This document shows positions 6,866-16,500 of a stretch of DNA of 64,000 nt, in pieces. A program made the position numbers and the translations under genes. The DNA comes from RBG-16-64-13 sp963718375 (GTDB lineage: Bacteria > Actinomycetota > Thermoleophilia > RBG-16-64-13). The notes beneath the pieces were generated by a model. The model saw nothing but the letters and a program-made list of their open reading frames with translations, made no database searches and was not told the origin of the DNA. The DNA lies in NCBI GenBank assembly GCA_963718375.1, contig CAVQZD010000005.1, positions 992,001 through 1,056,000 of the forward strand. Direction: 5' to 3'. Each line of letters starts with the position of its first letter. Positions within the stretch are counted from its first letter, which is position 1.

Positions 6866-9532
6866 TCAGTCGCCGGCCTTGGCCGCGGTCTTCTCTTCCA
6901 GGACCGCCTGCGCCGCCGCCAGGCGCGCCAACGGCACCCGGTACGGTGAGCAGCTCACGTAGTTCAGGCCCGTACGATGGCAGAACTTCACGCTGGTAGG
7001 CTCGCCACCGTGCTCGCCGCAGATGCCGGTCTTCAGATCGGGCTTGACCGAGCGGCCCTTCTGCACGGCCATGGCGATCAGCTGGCCCACGCCCGTCTGG
7101 TCGAGCTTCTCGAAGGGGTTACTCTTGAGTAGGTCGGTCTGCAGGTAGTGGGTCAGGAACTTGCCCTCGGCGTCATCACGCGAGAAGGCCAGCGTCATCT
7201 GAGTGAGGTCGTTGGTGCCGAAGCTGAAGAAGTCGGCGTACTGGGCTATCTCGTCGGCGGTCAGAGCGGCGCGCGGCACCTCGATCATCGTGCCCACGGT
7301 GTAGTCGATCTTGACGCCCCTCTCCTTCAGCACGGCGTCGGCCGTCTCCACGGTGAGGGCGCGCATGCGCTTCAGCTCTTCCTGGAAGCCCACCAGCGGG
7401 ATCATGATCTCCACATGGGGCTGCTTGCCCGTGTCCGCCATGACATCGGCGGCCGCTTCGATGATGGCGCGCACCTGCATAGCGTAGATCTCGGGCCACT
7501 GGATGCCCAACCGGCAGCCGCGGGTGCCCAGCATGGGGTTGCTCTCAGCCAACGACTTGACGGTGGCCACCAGCTCCTCTTGGGCCTCGATCTCCTTGGC
7601 CGGAGCTTTGGTCAACTGCAGTCTCTCCAACTCCACCATCACCTCGGTGTAGTTGGGCAAGAACTCGTGCAGCGGCGGGTCAAGCAGCCGGATGGTCACC
7701 GGCAGGCCCTCCATCGCCCTGAAGATGCCGTCGAAGTCCTCGCGCTGGAAGGGCAGCAGCTTGGCCAGGTGCACCTCGCGCTCGGCGGTGTCGGCAGCCA
7801 TGATCATGTTACGAACGTGCGGCAGGCGATCCTGCTGCATGAACATATGCTCGGTACGGCAGAGCCCGATGCCCTCCGCGCCGAACTCGCGGGCCTGCTT
7901 GGCATCCTCAGGCGTGTCCGCGTTGGTGCGCACCTTTAGGCGGCGCACGTCGTCGGCCCAGCCCAGGACGGTGTTCACGTTCTCGTTGAGCCCGGCGGCA
8001 ACCAGCTTGGCCTGGCCCAGGATCACCCGGCCGGTGGCACCGTCCATGCTGATCCATTCCCCAGTCTTGATGACCTTGCCACCGATGCTGAACTGCCCCG
8101 CCTTGTCATCGATCTTCATCTCTTGCACACCGGCGATGCAGGGCTTACCCATGCCGCGGGCCACGACCGCCGCGTGGGAGGTCATGCCGCCATGGCTGGT
8201 GATAACGCCCTGAGAATGCATCAGTCCGTGGATGTCGTCGGGGTTGGTCTCCCAACGCACCAGGATGACAGGCTCACCCTTGGAGCCCTTCTCCGCGGCC
8301 TCGTCGGCCGTGAAGACCACCGTACCCACTCCGGCGCCCGGCGAGGCGCCCAGGCCGGTGGCGATGACGTTCAGCTCCTGCTTGGGATCAAGACGCGGGT
8401 GCAGCAGTTGGTCCAACTGGGCCGGATCGACGCGCAGCAGCGCCTCGTCCTTGCTGATCATGCCCTCGTCCACCATATCCACGGCCATCTTGAGAGCGGC
8501 CGGGGCGGTCCGCTTGCCGCTGCGGGTCTGCAGCATGAAAAGCTTGCTGTCCTCGATGGTGAACTCCACGTCCTGCATGTCGCGATAGTGCTTCTCCAGC
8601 GTCTCGCGGATCTCGTAGAGCTGCTTGAAGGCCTGTGGCATGACGCCTTCCAACTCGGGCAGCGGACGCGGCACGCGCACACCGGCCACCACATCCTCGC
8701 CCTGCGCGTTCATGAGGAACTCGCCGTAGAAGAAGTTCTCGCCGGTGGAGGGGTCGCGGGTGAAGGCCACTCCCGTACCGGAGGTCTCGCCCTTGTTGCC
8801 GAACACCATGCTCTGCAGATTGACGGCGGTGCCCAGGTCATCGGGGATACCCTGGGTGCGGCGGTAGATCTTGGCGCGGTTGTTGTCCCAACTCTTGAAC
8901 ACGGCGATGGTGGCCATGTGCATCTGCTTCACGGCATCGTCGGGGAACTGCTCGCCCGCCTCGTCGGCCAGGATCTTCTTGAAGCGCACGGTCAGATCGC
9001 GCAGGTCGTCGGCGGAGAGGTCGGTGTCGAGCTTGGCGCCGACCTCTTCCTTCTTCGCGGTCAGCGCGTCCTCGAAGGCCTGCGACTCGACGCCCATGAC
9101 CACGTCTCCGAACATGCTGATGAAGCGGCGGTATGAATCATAGGCGAACCGGGGGTTGTCTGTCAGCTTGACCATGCCCTCGACGGTCTCGTCGTTGAGA
9201 CCGAGGTTGAGCACAGTGTCCATCATGCCCGGCATGGAGAAGACGGCGCCGGAGCGCACCGAGAGGAGCAGCGGGTTCTTGGGGTCGCCCAGCTTCTTGC
9301 CGGTGAGCTTCTCCAGAGCGCGGAGATGGTCCTCCATCTCCTTCTCGAGCCCGTCGGGGTACTTGCCGTTTGCGGAATAGTAGACACACGCGGCGGTGGT
9401 GACCGTGAAACCCTGCGGGACGGGTATCCCCAGGCCGGTCATCTCAGCGAGGTTGGCACCCTTGCCCCCCAAGAGAGGCTTCATGGAGGCATTGCCCTCG
9501 GAGAAATCGTACACGTACTTTGCCGGAGTCAT
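6866..9532 (-). CDS. ppdK: Pyruvate, phosphate dikinase
   Basis: This 888-aa enzyme interconverts pyruvate + ATP + Pi and PEP + AMP + PPi, used either for gluconeogenesis or for PPi-linked glycolysis in anaerobes. Order of parts: ATP-grasp domain (starting YVYDFSEGNASMKPLLGGKGANL), the swivelling phosphohistidine domain with catalytic His453 in GGMTSHAAVVARGMGKPCIAG-like sequence, and a TIM-barrel with FGTNDLTQMTLAFSRDD and the active-site cysteine in GICGEHGGEP. Length and motifs are those of the canonical family. It is a single-gene unit with its own promoter and a strong terminator. Confidence 0.97.
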   Translation of the reverse strand: MTPAKYVYDFSEGNASMKPLLGGKGANLAEMTGLGIPVPQGFTVTTAACVYYSANGKYPDGLEKEMEDHLRALEKLTGKKLGDPKNPLLLSVRSGAVFSMPGMMDTVLNLGLNDETVEGMVKLTDNPRFAYDSYRRFISMFGDVVMGVESQAFEDALTAKKEEVGAKLDTDLSADDLRDLTVRFKKILADEAGEQFPDDAVKQMHMATIAVFKSWDNNRAKIYRRTQGIPDDLGTAVNLQSMVFGNKGETSGTGVAFTRDPSTGENFFYGEFLMNAQGEDVVAGVRVPRPLPELEGVMPQAFKQLYEIRETLEKHYRDMQDVEFTIEDSKLFMLQTRSGKRTAPAALKMAVDMVDEGMISKDEALLRVDPAQLDQLLHPRLDPKQELNVIATGLGASPGAGVGTVVFTADEAAEKGSKGEPVILVRWETNPDDIHGLMHSQGVITSHGGMTSHAAVVARGMGKPCIAGVQEMKIDDKAGQFSIGGKVIKTGEWISMDGATGRVILGQAKLVAAGLNENVNTVLGWADDVRRLKVRTNADTPEDAKQAREFGAEGIGLCRTEHMFMQQDRLPHVRNMIMAADTAEREVHLAKLLPFQREDFDGIFRAMEGLPVTIRLLDPPLHEFLPNYTEVMVELERLQLTKAPAKEIEAQEELVATVKSLAESNPMLGTRGCRLGIQWPEIYAMQVRAIIEAAADVMADTGKQPHVEIMIPLVGFQEELKRMRALTVETADAVLKERGVKIDYTVGTMIEVPRAALTADEIAQYADFFSFGTNDLTQMTLAFSRDDAEGKFLTHYLQTDLLKSNPFEKLDQTGVGQLIAMAVQKGRSVKPDLKTGICGEHGGEPTSVKFCHRTGLNYVSCSPYRVPLARLAAAQAVLEEKTAAKAGD

Positions 9533-9590
9533 CAGTCCAGGCTCCCTTCGAGACGACTAGAAGATGGGAGCCGGATATCGCTCCCAAAGA

Positions 9591-9625
9591 CTTCGCATTT
9601 TAGCGAAGCTGTGTCCCGTTGGGAA
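9591..9625 (-). promoter_or_regulatory. Probable ppdK promoter overlapped by a palindrome
   Basis: On the minus strand TTCCCA (9625-9620) and TAAAAT (9602-9597) are 17 bases apart. The -10 sits exactly in the middle of the perfect inverted repeat CTTCGC-ATTTTA-GCGAAG (9591-9608), a good operator shape. The roughly 60-base leader also contains GGGAGC/GCTCCC arms (9567-9586). Confidence 0.5.
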
Positions 9626-9663
9626 GCAGCCGACGCCTGTCCGCCAGTACGCGGTCGTCTCGC

Positions 9664-10409
9664 CTACGGCTCGAGTAGGTCCTCGCCCGTCTCGGGATCG
9701 ACGTTACCTGTATGGTATTCGACACCGGGGTTGTCTCGCACCACGCTCTTCATCTTCTCGGGATCGGCTATCAGCGGGACGCCGGAGCCGAAGCCCACGT
9801 ACTCCTGCCCCTTGTTGAACTCCACCTTGCGCAGCTTGGAGTATCTCCTGATGACCTCCTCGGTTATGGGCACCCCCGGATCGACCCAGAACTGCACTCC
9901 GTCCTTGAACCATATGAAGATCCCTCCCAAATAGGCTCCGGTCTCCTCATCATAGTCTTCGTGATAGTAGTAGACCTCGCCATCCAGAGTGATCACCTCG
10001 ACGTCCCCCAGGTCATCAGGCTCTCCGCTCGCGGAGTACATCGAGAGATGCACGCCCCCGCCCTCACCCCTGAAGCCCAGAACGCATTCGTTCATCACAG
10101 AGCGTGCCGCGGCCAGCTCCAATGGAAGCCCCGGAGGAAGGTCTTCGAACGTGTAGTAGTAGACGTAGCCATCCGCGCTCGCCATGAGAATGTCGAAGTC
10201 TTCAGACTGCTGGTGACCCAACCCCCCCGCTGCCCGACAGATAGAGCGGCATCAGCGTCTCCGGACCCGTTCGCATCGGTACCTTGGACCGGTTCGGTCG
10301 TCGTCGCTCCGCCGTCGGATACGTCGGTGTCGTCCGCTGCTGTCGAGCACCCGGTAGCCAGGACGACCACGCAGAACCACACCAGAACGAGAGTACTTGC
10401 GCGCTTCAT
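9664..10409 (-). CDS. Secreted lipoprotein of unknown function, frame-disrupted
   Basis: The N-terminus MKRASTLVLVWFCVVVLATGC is a lipoprotein signal with lipobox LATGC, preceded by a GGGGG ribosome site. A Ser/Thr/Asp-rich linker follows. The body then continues in another frame (GHQQSEDFDILMASADGYVY onward) with repeated aromatic stretches such as YVYYYTF and EVYYYHEDYDEE and ends at 9664. The join coincides with a run of seven C on the plus strand (10222-10228); one added base would restore a single 248-aa protein. No family is recognised with certainty; the fold looks like a beta-rich periplasmic or cell-surface domain. A sequencing slip or phase-variable tract are both possible. Confidence 0.65.
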
Positions 10410-10465
10410 CTTCACGCCCCCTAGTGCAGAGTCCGGTTGGAGAGGACACAGGAACGGGACTCTTA

Positions 10466-10556
10466 CACGGACAGACATTCATCACCTCCAGGGTCACCGT
10501 CTTCCAGTCCCGAAGCTTGACCGCTTCCCAGGCGGTCAGTCACACACTGTCCGTGA
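10466..10556 (-). ncRNA. Candidate structured leader RNA upstream of the lipoprotein
   Basis: Nine-base arms CACGGACAG (10466-10474) and CTGTCCGTG (10548-10556) are perfect complements and enclose a seven-base hairpin TGACCGC/GCGGTCA (10518-10538, loop of seven) plus weaker CTTC/GAAG and GTGACC pairings. This would fold as a closed multi-stem junction of about 91 bases ending 57 bases before the lipoprotein ATG at 10409. It does not match a riboswitch consensus I can recall. The strand is inferred from the downstream gene. Confidence 0.4.
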
Positions 10557-10743
10557 CGAACAGCTGCCCCCGCACGCTATCACGCTCCCCCCCCAAGAAA
10601 GGCAACCCCCAAGGCTCAGGCGGAGAGAGGATACAAAGCCGCACCCATGAAGTCGCTCATACTTTGGTTGTACGTAGGCGCGCGTCTCGACGCTCACTTG
10701 GCCACCACGCCCTCCCTCGTTCAGAGGTCCGCCGGTTCGCCTG

Positions 10744-10771
10744 TTGCACCCATGTTTCATGGTGTTATGCT
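10744..10771 (+). promoter_or_regulatory. Promoter of the radical SAM gene with palindromic spacer
   Basis: TTGCAC (10744-10749) and TATGCT (10766-10771) are 16 bases apart. The spacer contains CCATG-TTT-CATGG (10749-10761), a perfect inverted repeat in a position where a repressor could block RNA polymerase. Transcription would begin about 40 bases before the ATG. Confidence 0.55.
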
Positions 10772-10817
10772 GGGGACTCACGGAAAAGCTGGCCACCAAA
10801 GCAGAAAGGGGGTCCGA

Positions 10818-12303
10818 ATGCCCGAGCCAACACTGGAACGCGCTCGGGAGCGACGCGACTACGAACGGAGTGCCTCCATCGTCTCGGCGGCGCTCGGAGT
10901 AGTCGGCAGCTCAGATCTGGCCATGAGGGGCCTGGCCGCAGCTGTGAAGCGAGTGGTCAAGACCGACCAGCAGACCATGACTGCTGAGTGGCTGAAGAAC
11001 TACGTAGCACCCGGCAATCCCGGCAATACCTTCTTCAAGAACGTCAGTCATCTTCATCCTAATGTACGTAAACGTTACGTTGCCGGGGTCATCGCCAACC
11101 TCTTCTACAGAGATCCTGAATACAGCGAGTCGCTCCTGAAGGAGAGAGGGGTAGCGTCACCCATCTGCATGCTGATCAGCCCCTCGATGCGCTGCAACCT
11201 CAAGTGCGTGGGTTGCTACGCCTCTGAGTACGCAAGCGAAGAAGAACTGTCCGAAGATCAAGTAGAAGACATCATCACCCAAGGAGAGGACATCGGGTGT
11301 CGGCTCTTCATCATGTTGGGCGGCGAGCCCTTCGTCTGGAGACCACTGCTCGATGTCGCCGAGCGGCACCACCAGTCGCAGTTCATGGTGTTCACCAACG
11401 GCACCATGATCAACGACCGCGTCGCCGACCGCATCGTGGAGCTGGGCAACGTGTCGCCGGTGATAAGCATCGAGGGTTCGAGAGAGTCCACCGATGCCCG
11501 CCGGGGCGCAGGCACCTACGACCGCGATCATGGTGGCCATGGATCGTCTGCGCGAACGCGGAGCCTTCTTCGCCTACTCCTGCACGGGCACCAGCATGAA
11601 CATCGACGAGATCATCTCCGACGAGTTCGCCGACCTCATGGTGGAGAAGGGCGCCTTCTACGGCTGGTACTTCTTGTACATGCCTGTGGGGCGTGACCCC
11701 GACCTCAAGCTCATGCCTAGTGCCGAGCAGCGCAAGCAGCTGCACGAGGGCATCCTGCACATCCGCGGCACCCGCCCGCTGCTGAGCGTGGACTTCTGGG
11801 GTGACGGCCCGCTCACCGGCGGATGCTTGTCCGCGGGACGCAAGTACCTGCACATCAACAACAAAGGCGATGTGGAGCCCTGCATCTTCGCCCACTTCGC
11901 GGCGGACAACATCAAGGAGAAGTCGCTGGTCGACTGCCTCTGCTCGGACTTCTTCAGCGATCTTCGACGGTTGCAGCCCTACAGCCAGAACTTGATGAGA
12001 CCGTGCCCCATCATCGACCATCCTGACGTGCTCAAGTATGCGGTCGAGCACGGGGGGGCTTACCCGACCCACGACGGTGCGGAGAGCCTGTTCGATGAGC
12101 TCAAGCCCGGCCTGCACGAATACGCTGCCGCGGTGAAAGAAGTGATAGACCGGGTGTGGGAGAACGACATGCCCTGGGTCCAGCAGTGGCTCACCACGGA
12201 CCCGCAGTATCAAGAGGCCTTGAACAGACCCGGCGACGCTGTGGATATCCTCAAGATGGAGGCCGAGGCACGGGACGCCGACGCGGTGGGCGCCCGCGAC
12301 TAG
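10818..12303 (+). CDS. Radical SAM protein, frame-disrupted
   Basis: The ATG at 10818 follows AGAAAGGGGG and begins MPEPTLERARERRDYERS; an upstream in-frame start at 10647 precedes the promoter and is rejected. The radical SAM [4Fe-4S] motif C-x3-C-x2-C appears in MRCNLKCVGCYASEY, followed by the SAM-binding FIMLGGEPFVW. The C-terminal part (MVAMDRLRERGAFFAYS onward) has further cysteines in GGCLSAGRKYLH, VEPCIFAHF and RPCPIIDHP that could bind a second cluster, as in SPASM-type proteins. The frame changes at about 11490-11535, between GTYDR and IMVAMDR; either one extra base or loss of a GC pair explains it. The restored protein is about 495 aa. The substrate is unknown. A terminator follows at 12351. 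Confidence 0.75.
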
Positions 12304-12350
12304 CGGGAGTCTGCACCGTCAGTGACCGCGTCCCCGACGCGGGACTTGAA

Positions 12351-12382
12351 CGAAGAGGGCCGGGTCACCCCGGCCCTCTTCG
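12351..12382 (+). terminator. Terminator after the radical SAM gene
   Basis: A 14-base stem (CGAAGAGGGCCGGG with its complement) and a four-base loop, followed by TTTG. It lies 48 bases after the stop codon. Confidence 0.75.
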
Positions 12383-12454
12383 TTTGACCGGCCGCGGCCA
12401 CCCATGATAGGGTCCTCAGCCGACAGCGAACCACACGATCTGGGGGGATACGCC

Positions 12455-13156
12455 TTGCGGTTCCGCAAAGCGCTGAAGTCCATCTGGTCGAGCCCGGCCG
12501 AGCCTGTCGATGTCACCGTCTTTCTTCTCGCTCTCATCGGGGGTCTGGCGGCAGGCGCCCTCGCCCAACTGCTGACCCAATTGAACGGCGTCGGCTGGGA
12601 CCCTCTGCCCCTAGCCTTCCTGGGATGGTCGACAGCCGTGTGGGTCTCCATAGGCTTCTGGTTCGCCTGGACCGCCGCCCAGGCCCGCACCTTCACCCGC
12701 GGTGCGATATGGGGCGCCATCGCGATGGCTCTCTATCTCTTCTGCTGGCTGTTCGCTTACTGTGCGGTATTCGGACTGATCGACTCTAGTGGTTTCTATT
12801 CCCTCTGGAGAGACGAGCGGGTCTACGAGTTGGCGGTGTTGCCGGTGAGTGGGGTCATCGGACTCCTCGCGGCAGGAGCGTGGCGTCCGGGGTTAGTGGG
12901 CAGTGCGTGTCTGGCAGTCCCGGTCGCCTGGTCGGTGCCCGAGATAGTGCTGAGCGTGACTGCCGGGTACTGGTGCGGCGCGCCGCGATGGCAGATGGTG
13001 TTGGCGCTCGCTCTTCCCACCCTCGTCGCAGCGATGGTCCCGGTGCTGCGATACCGGCCCAGCAAGATGCACTGGCCCATCTTCGTCGCCGTGATCGCAG
13101 CGGGGGGCGCGGCCGCCTACTTGCTCCTACGCTTTTTCAGTGGCGGCAGACTCTAG
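12455..13156 (+). CDS. Polytopic membrane protein of unknown function
   Basis: The protein has about seven hydrophobic helices, for example FLLALIGGLAAGALAQLL, WVSIGFWFAWTAAQA, AIAMALYLFCWLFAYCAVFG and the C-terminal FVAVIAAGGAAAYLLLRFF. The TTG at 12455 is preferred because GGGGGG lies seven bases upstream; an ATG at 12404 in the same frame would add 17 residues but has no ribosome site. No family is recognised. The gene stands alone between a terminator and the convergent hicBA pair, so context gives no functional clue. Confidence 0.75.
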   Translation: MRFRKALKSIWSSPAEPVDVTVFLLALIGGLAAGALAQLLTQLNGVGWDPLPLAFLGWSTAVWVSIGFWFAWTAAQARTFTRGAIWGAIAMALYLFCWLFAYCAVFGLIDSSGFYSLWRDERVYELAVLPVSGVIGLLAAGAWRPGLVGSACLAVPVAWSVPEIVLSVTAGYWCGAPRWQMVLALALPTLVAAMVPVLRYRPSKMHWPIFVAVIAAGGAAAYLLLRFFSGGRL

Positions 13157-13359
13157 AGGTCAGCCTCGGTCAGACCCGCCATCACCATGAGGTGATGCTG
13201 GAGACCGTCTACCAGCGTCTGGTTCTCGTGCATGGGTATGGTCAGGCGCACAACGCTGTCAGGCCTGCCATAGATGTGGTGACTGCCGTGTACTCGGAGC
13301 AGTTGCCAGCCGTGGTCTTCGACAGCTCTGGCCAGTTCGCGGCCCGAAACGGACTTCAC
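13153..13359 (-). CDS. hicA: HicA-type mRNA interferase toxin
   Basis: This 68-aa protein starts at GTG 13359 (VKSVSGRELARAVEDHGW) and has the HicA/YcfA double-stranded RNA-binding fold signature, with the catalytic histidine context LLRVHGSHHIY and the basic IPMHENQTLVDGL segment. HicA toxins cleave mRNA independently of the ribosome. Its start overlaps the hicB stop by four bases, so toxin synthesis depends on antitoxin translation. It ends four bases inside the 3' end of the convergent membrane-protein gene. Confidence 0.85.
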   Translation of the reverse strand: MKSVSGRELARAVEDHGWQLLRVHGSHHIYGRPDSVVRLTIPMHENQTLVDGLQHHLMVMAGLTEADL

Positions 13360-13553
13360 CCGGTGACCTCGACTATCTGGCAGGCCTCCCGCCAGTCGGG
13401 GTGGTCGCAGAGGACTGAACCTTCGGCGGCTTCCTGCAGGTTCGCGAGCAGTTCCTCGCGCGTCAGACCCTGGGCACAGCAACCGGGTATCTCCGGGATC
13501 TCCGCCCAGAGACCACCTTCGTCGGCCGTGTGGATCACTGCCTTGAGCTTCAT
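13356..13553 (-). CDS. hicB: HicB-type antitoxin
   Basis: The 65-aa protein begins MKLKAVIHTADEGGLWAEIP, the typical partial RNase-H-like HicB fold that binds HicA, with the conserved LWAEIPEIPGCCAQG and TREELLANLQEAAEG segments. It lacks a C-terminal DNA-binding domain, so it is the short form. Antitoxin-first order and overlap with hicA form a standard type II module. Confidence 0.87.
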   Translation of the reverse strand: MKLKAVIHTADEGGLWAEIPEIPGCCAQGLTREELLANLQEAAEGSVLCDHPDWREACQIVEVTG

Positions 13554-13595
13554 ACCACCCCCGCCGGTCGGTCGCGGTCGCAGCGCCGTCAGGCG

Positions 13596-16500
13596 CTAGT
13601 CCTGAACGAGCTCCAAATGGGCTACGCTCCACACCAGACCCGCGATGGCAGCCAGTTGCCTCAGCCGGTTGAGCCTGACATCCTCTTCCTTGGCCATGAC
13701 CAGCACGTCGTCGAAATACGTGTCCACCGCCGGGCGCAGAGACGCCAAGGCTGTGAGCGCCTCGCCGTACTGCCCTGAATCGGCGCCCGGGCCCACGATA
13801 GCCGCGGCACCTTGGAGGGCGTCGAAGAGCGCAGTCTCGGCTTCCACCTGGAACAACGCGGGTCGCACCCCACCGGCAGGTGCCCCCGCCGCCTCCGCCG
13901 CTTCCTTGTCCGGCAGCTTCTTGGCCAGGTTGGCCGGACGGGTGAACACAGTGACCAGGTCATCCCACTTGTCACCGTTGCGGAAGTCGTGCAGAGCGAG
14001 GGCCCGTGCCCGCAGATCCAGGAAGTCGCGCGAAGTGGGCAGTACCGCATCCACCGTGTCGCGCGCCAGCCCCTCATCGGCGAGGGTCTTGGCCAAGCGC
14101 TCCAGGACGAAGGCCATGGCCTCGGTCACCACGGTGGCGCGGTCCACCAGCCCCGGGAAACGCTCCAGCTCGTCGTAGGCCTTGTCGAGCAAGGCCCCCA
14201 GGTCGTAGCTGAGACCATGCTCCATGGCTATGGCCACCATGCCGGCGGCGGCACGGCGCAACCCGTGGGGGTCCTTGGACCCGGACGGGGGTTCGCCGCA
14301 GGCGAACCCCGCGACGATGTTGTCCGCCTTCTCAACTGTGGCTAGAAGTGCTCCCGGCAGGGTATGCGGCACCGCGCCTCCGGCGGCGTCGGGCAAGAAC
14401 TGCTCCCGGATCGCCTGGGCGGTCTCCGAGTCGTGCCCCTCCAGAAGGGCGTAGGTCGCTCCCATGACGCCCTCCAGGTCGGCGAACTCGCGCACCATGA
14501 CCGAGACCTGATCGGCCTTGCTGAGCCGGGCGGCTTCTAGTCCGCGCTCCCGGGCTTCGCCGGGAGCGCCGGTGACCTCCGCCAGGTACCCGGTCAAAGC
14601 GACCAGCCGGTCGGTCTTGTCCTTCATGTTGCCGGCCTTGATATGAAAGACGATCTTGTCCAGTTGCGAGATCATCCGCTCGATCCCCAGGGCCTTGTCC
14701 TTTTCGAACGAGAACTCCGCGTCCTCGATGCGCCCTTCGAGCACGCGCAGATTGCCCGCGGTGATCTCTTCCAGATGCTCAGGGTCGCCGTTGGTGACGA
14801 ACAGAAAAGTGTTGGAGAGCTCACCCTTCTTGTCCAGCATCGGGAAGTAGCGCTGATGTGACTGCATTGCAGTCTCCAGCACTTCGGCGGGCAGGCTGAG
14901 GTGATGCCCTTCGAACTGCGCGACCGCGACCGTGGGCCACTCGTTCAAGAAGAGGACTTCTTCCAGCTTGCTATAGGGATCGACCCACGTGAGCCCGTTC
15001 TCGGCCGCTGCCCTGTCAAGCTCGCCGTGGATCAGTTGCTCCCGCCGGACATGGTCTACCACGACGTGGGCCATCGCCATATCCTCTGCGTATTCTGCCG
15101 GGCGCTTGATCTCTATGGGCTTGCCCAACCAGCGGTGTCCATGGCTGACACGGCCAGAGGTCAGACCGGCTACGTTGAAAGGCACGACCTTATCGCCCCA
15201 CAAGGCGACCAGCCACCGGATGGGTCGGGAGAAGCGGACCCCCCGTTCTTCCCAGCGCATGTTCTTGGGGAAGTACATGTCTCGCACGATCCTCAGACAT
15301 ATCTCCGGCAACAGCTCGGCTGTCGGCCGGCTCTCACTCTGGGTGACGTAGTAGACAAACCTGCGTCCGTCTTCTTCGCGCACGTGCAGCTCCGCCGGCG
15401 AGACACCCTTCGCCCTCGCGAAACCTTCACAGGCCTTCGTCGGCTTACCGTCGGCATCGAAGGCGGCTTCGGCAGCCGGACCACGCTGCGCGATCTCGCG
15501 CGGCTCCGGCGCTCCGGGCACTTCATGGACGAGCACGGCTATGCGTCGCGGCGAGACCATGACCTTCACGTCGGCGGGCGCCATCTCCACCCCTTCAGCC
15601 GCGAACAATCCCGCCACCCTTTCAGGCAGCAGGTCTATGGCCGCCCGGCAAGCCGAAGCCGGTATCTCCTCGACACCTATCTCAAGCAGAAAGTCGCGCG
15701 CATCCCGGTGATGCGGCCACAACCAGGGTTCGGCGCTTTCAGCCGCAGGAGTAGGGGCAGCCGTCTCGGCCCCGTCCGCCACCGTTTCGCCCGCCTCCGC
15801 GGCCAACTCTGCGGCGTAGGCTTCGGCCACCTTGCGAGCCAGGTTGCGCACCCGCGCGATGTAGCCGGTCCTCTCGGTCACGCTGATGGCACCTCGCGCG
15901 TCGAGAAGGTTGAACATGTGAGAGGTCTTAAGCACGTAGTCGTAGGCCGGCCTGGTCAGGCCCCTCTCCAGGCAGCGCTCGCACTCGCTCTCGTAGTCGG
16001 TGAACGACCGCTGCAGCCAGGGGATGTCGGCGAGTTCGAAGTTGTACACCGACCACTGGGCCTCGTTCTTCTTGTACACATCACCATATGTGACTCCCGG
16101 CACCCACTGCAGGTCGAACACGTTGTCGATGTTCTGCAGGATCCGGGCCAAGCGCTCGGTCCCGTAAGTGAGTTCGACACTGGTGGGACTCAGATCGATG
16201 CCGCCCACCTGCTGAAAGTAGGTGAACTGCGTACATTCCATGCCGTCTATCCAGACTTCCCAACCGAGACCCCAAGCGCCCAGGGTGGGGGACTCCCAAT
16301 CGTCCTCGACGAAACGGACGTCATGCTTCCCCAGATCGATGCCCAGATGCTCTAGCGATGCCAGGTACAGGTCTTGGACGTTGTCGGGACAGGGCTTCAG
16401 TATCACTTGATACTGGTAGTAGTGCTGCATCCGGTAGGGGTTCTCGCCGTAGCGGCCGTCGGTAGGACGGACAGAGGGTTCGACGTAAGCGACCTTCCAG

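Larger units (their letters stand above)
10410..10817. other. 408-base divergent intergenic region
   Basis: No convincing gene is present. It holds, from left to right, the ribosome site of the lipoprotein, a candidate structured RNA element (10466-10556), C-rich tracts, and a promoter with an internal palindrome for the radical SAM gene (10744-10771). Confidence 0.7.

Noticed and set aside
10466..10556. Known riboswitch (ZTP, glycine, cobalamin, c-di-GMP, fluoride)
   Set aside because: None of the consensus sequences I remember fits; kept only as an unassigned structured element.
10536..10799. Minus-strand reading frame of 87 codons
   Set aside because: It crosses the structured element and the plus-strand promoter, has no ribosome site and no recognisable domain.
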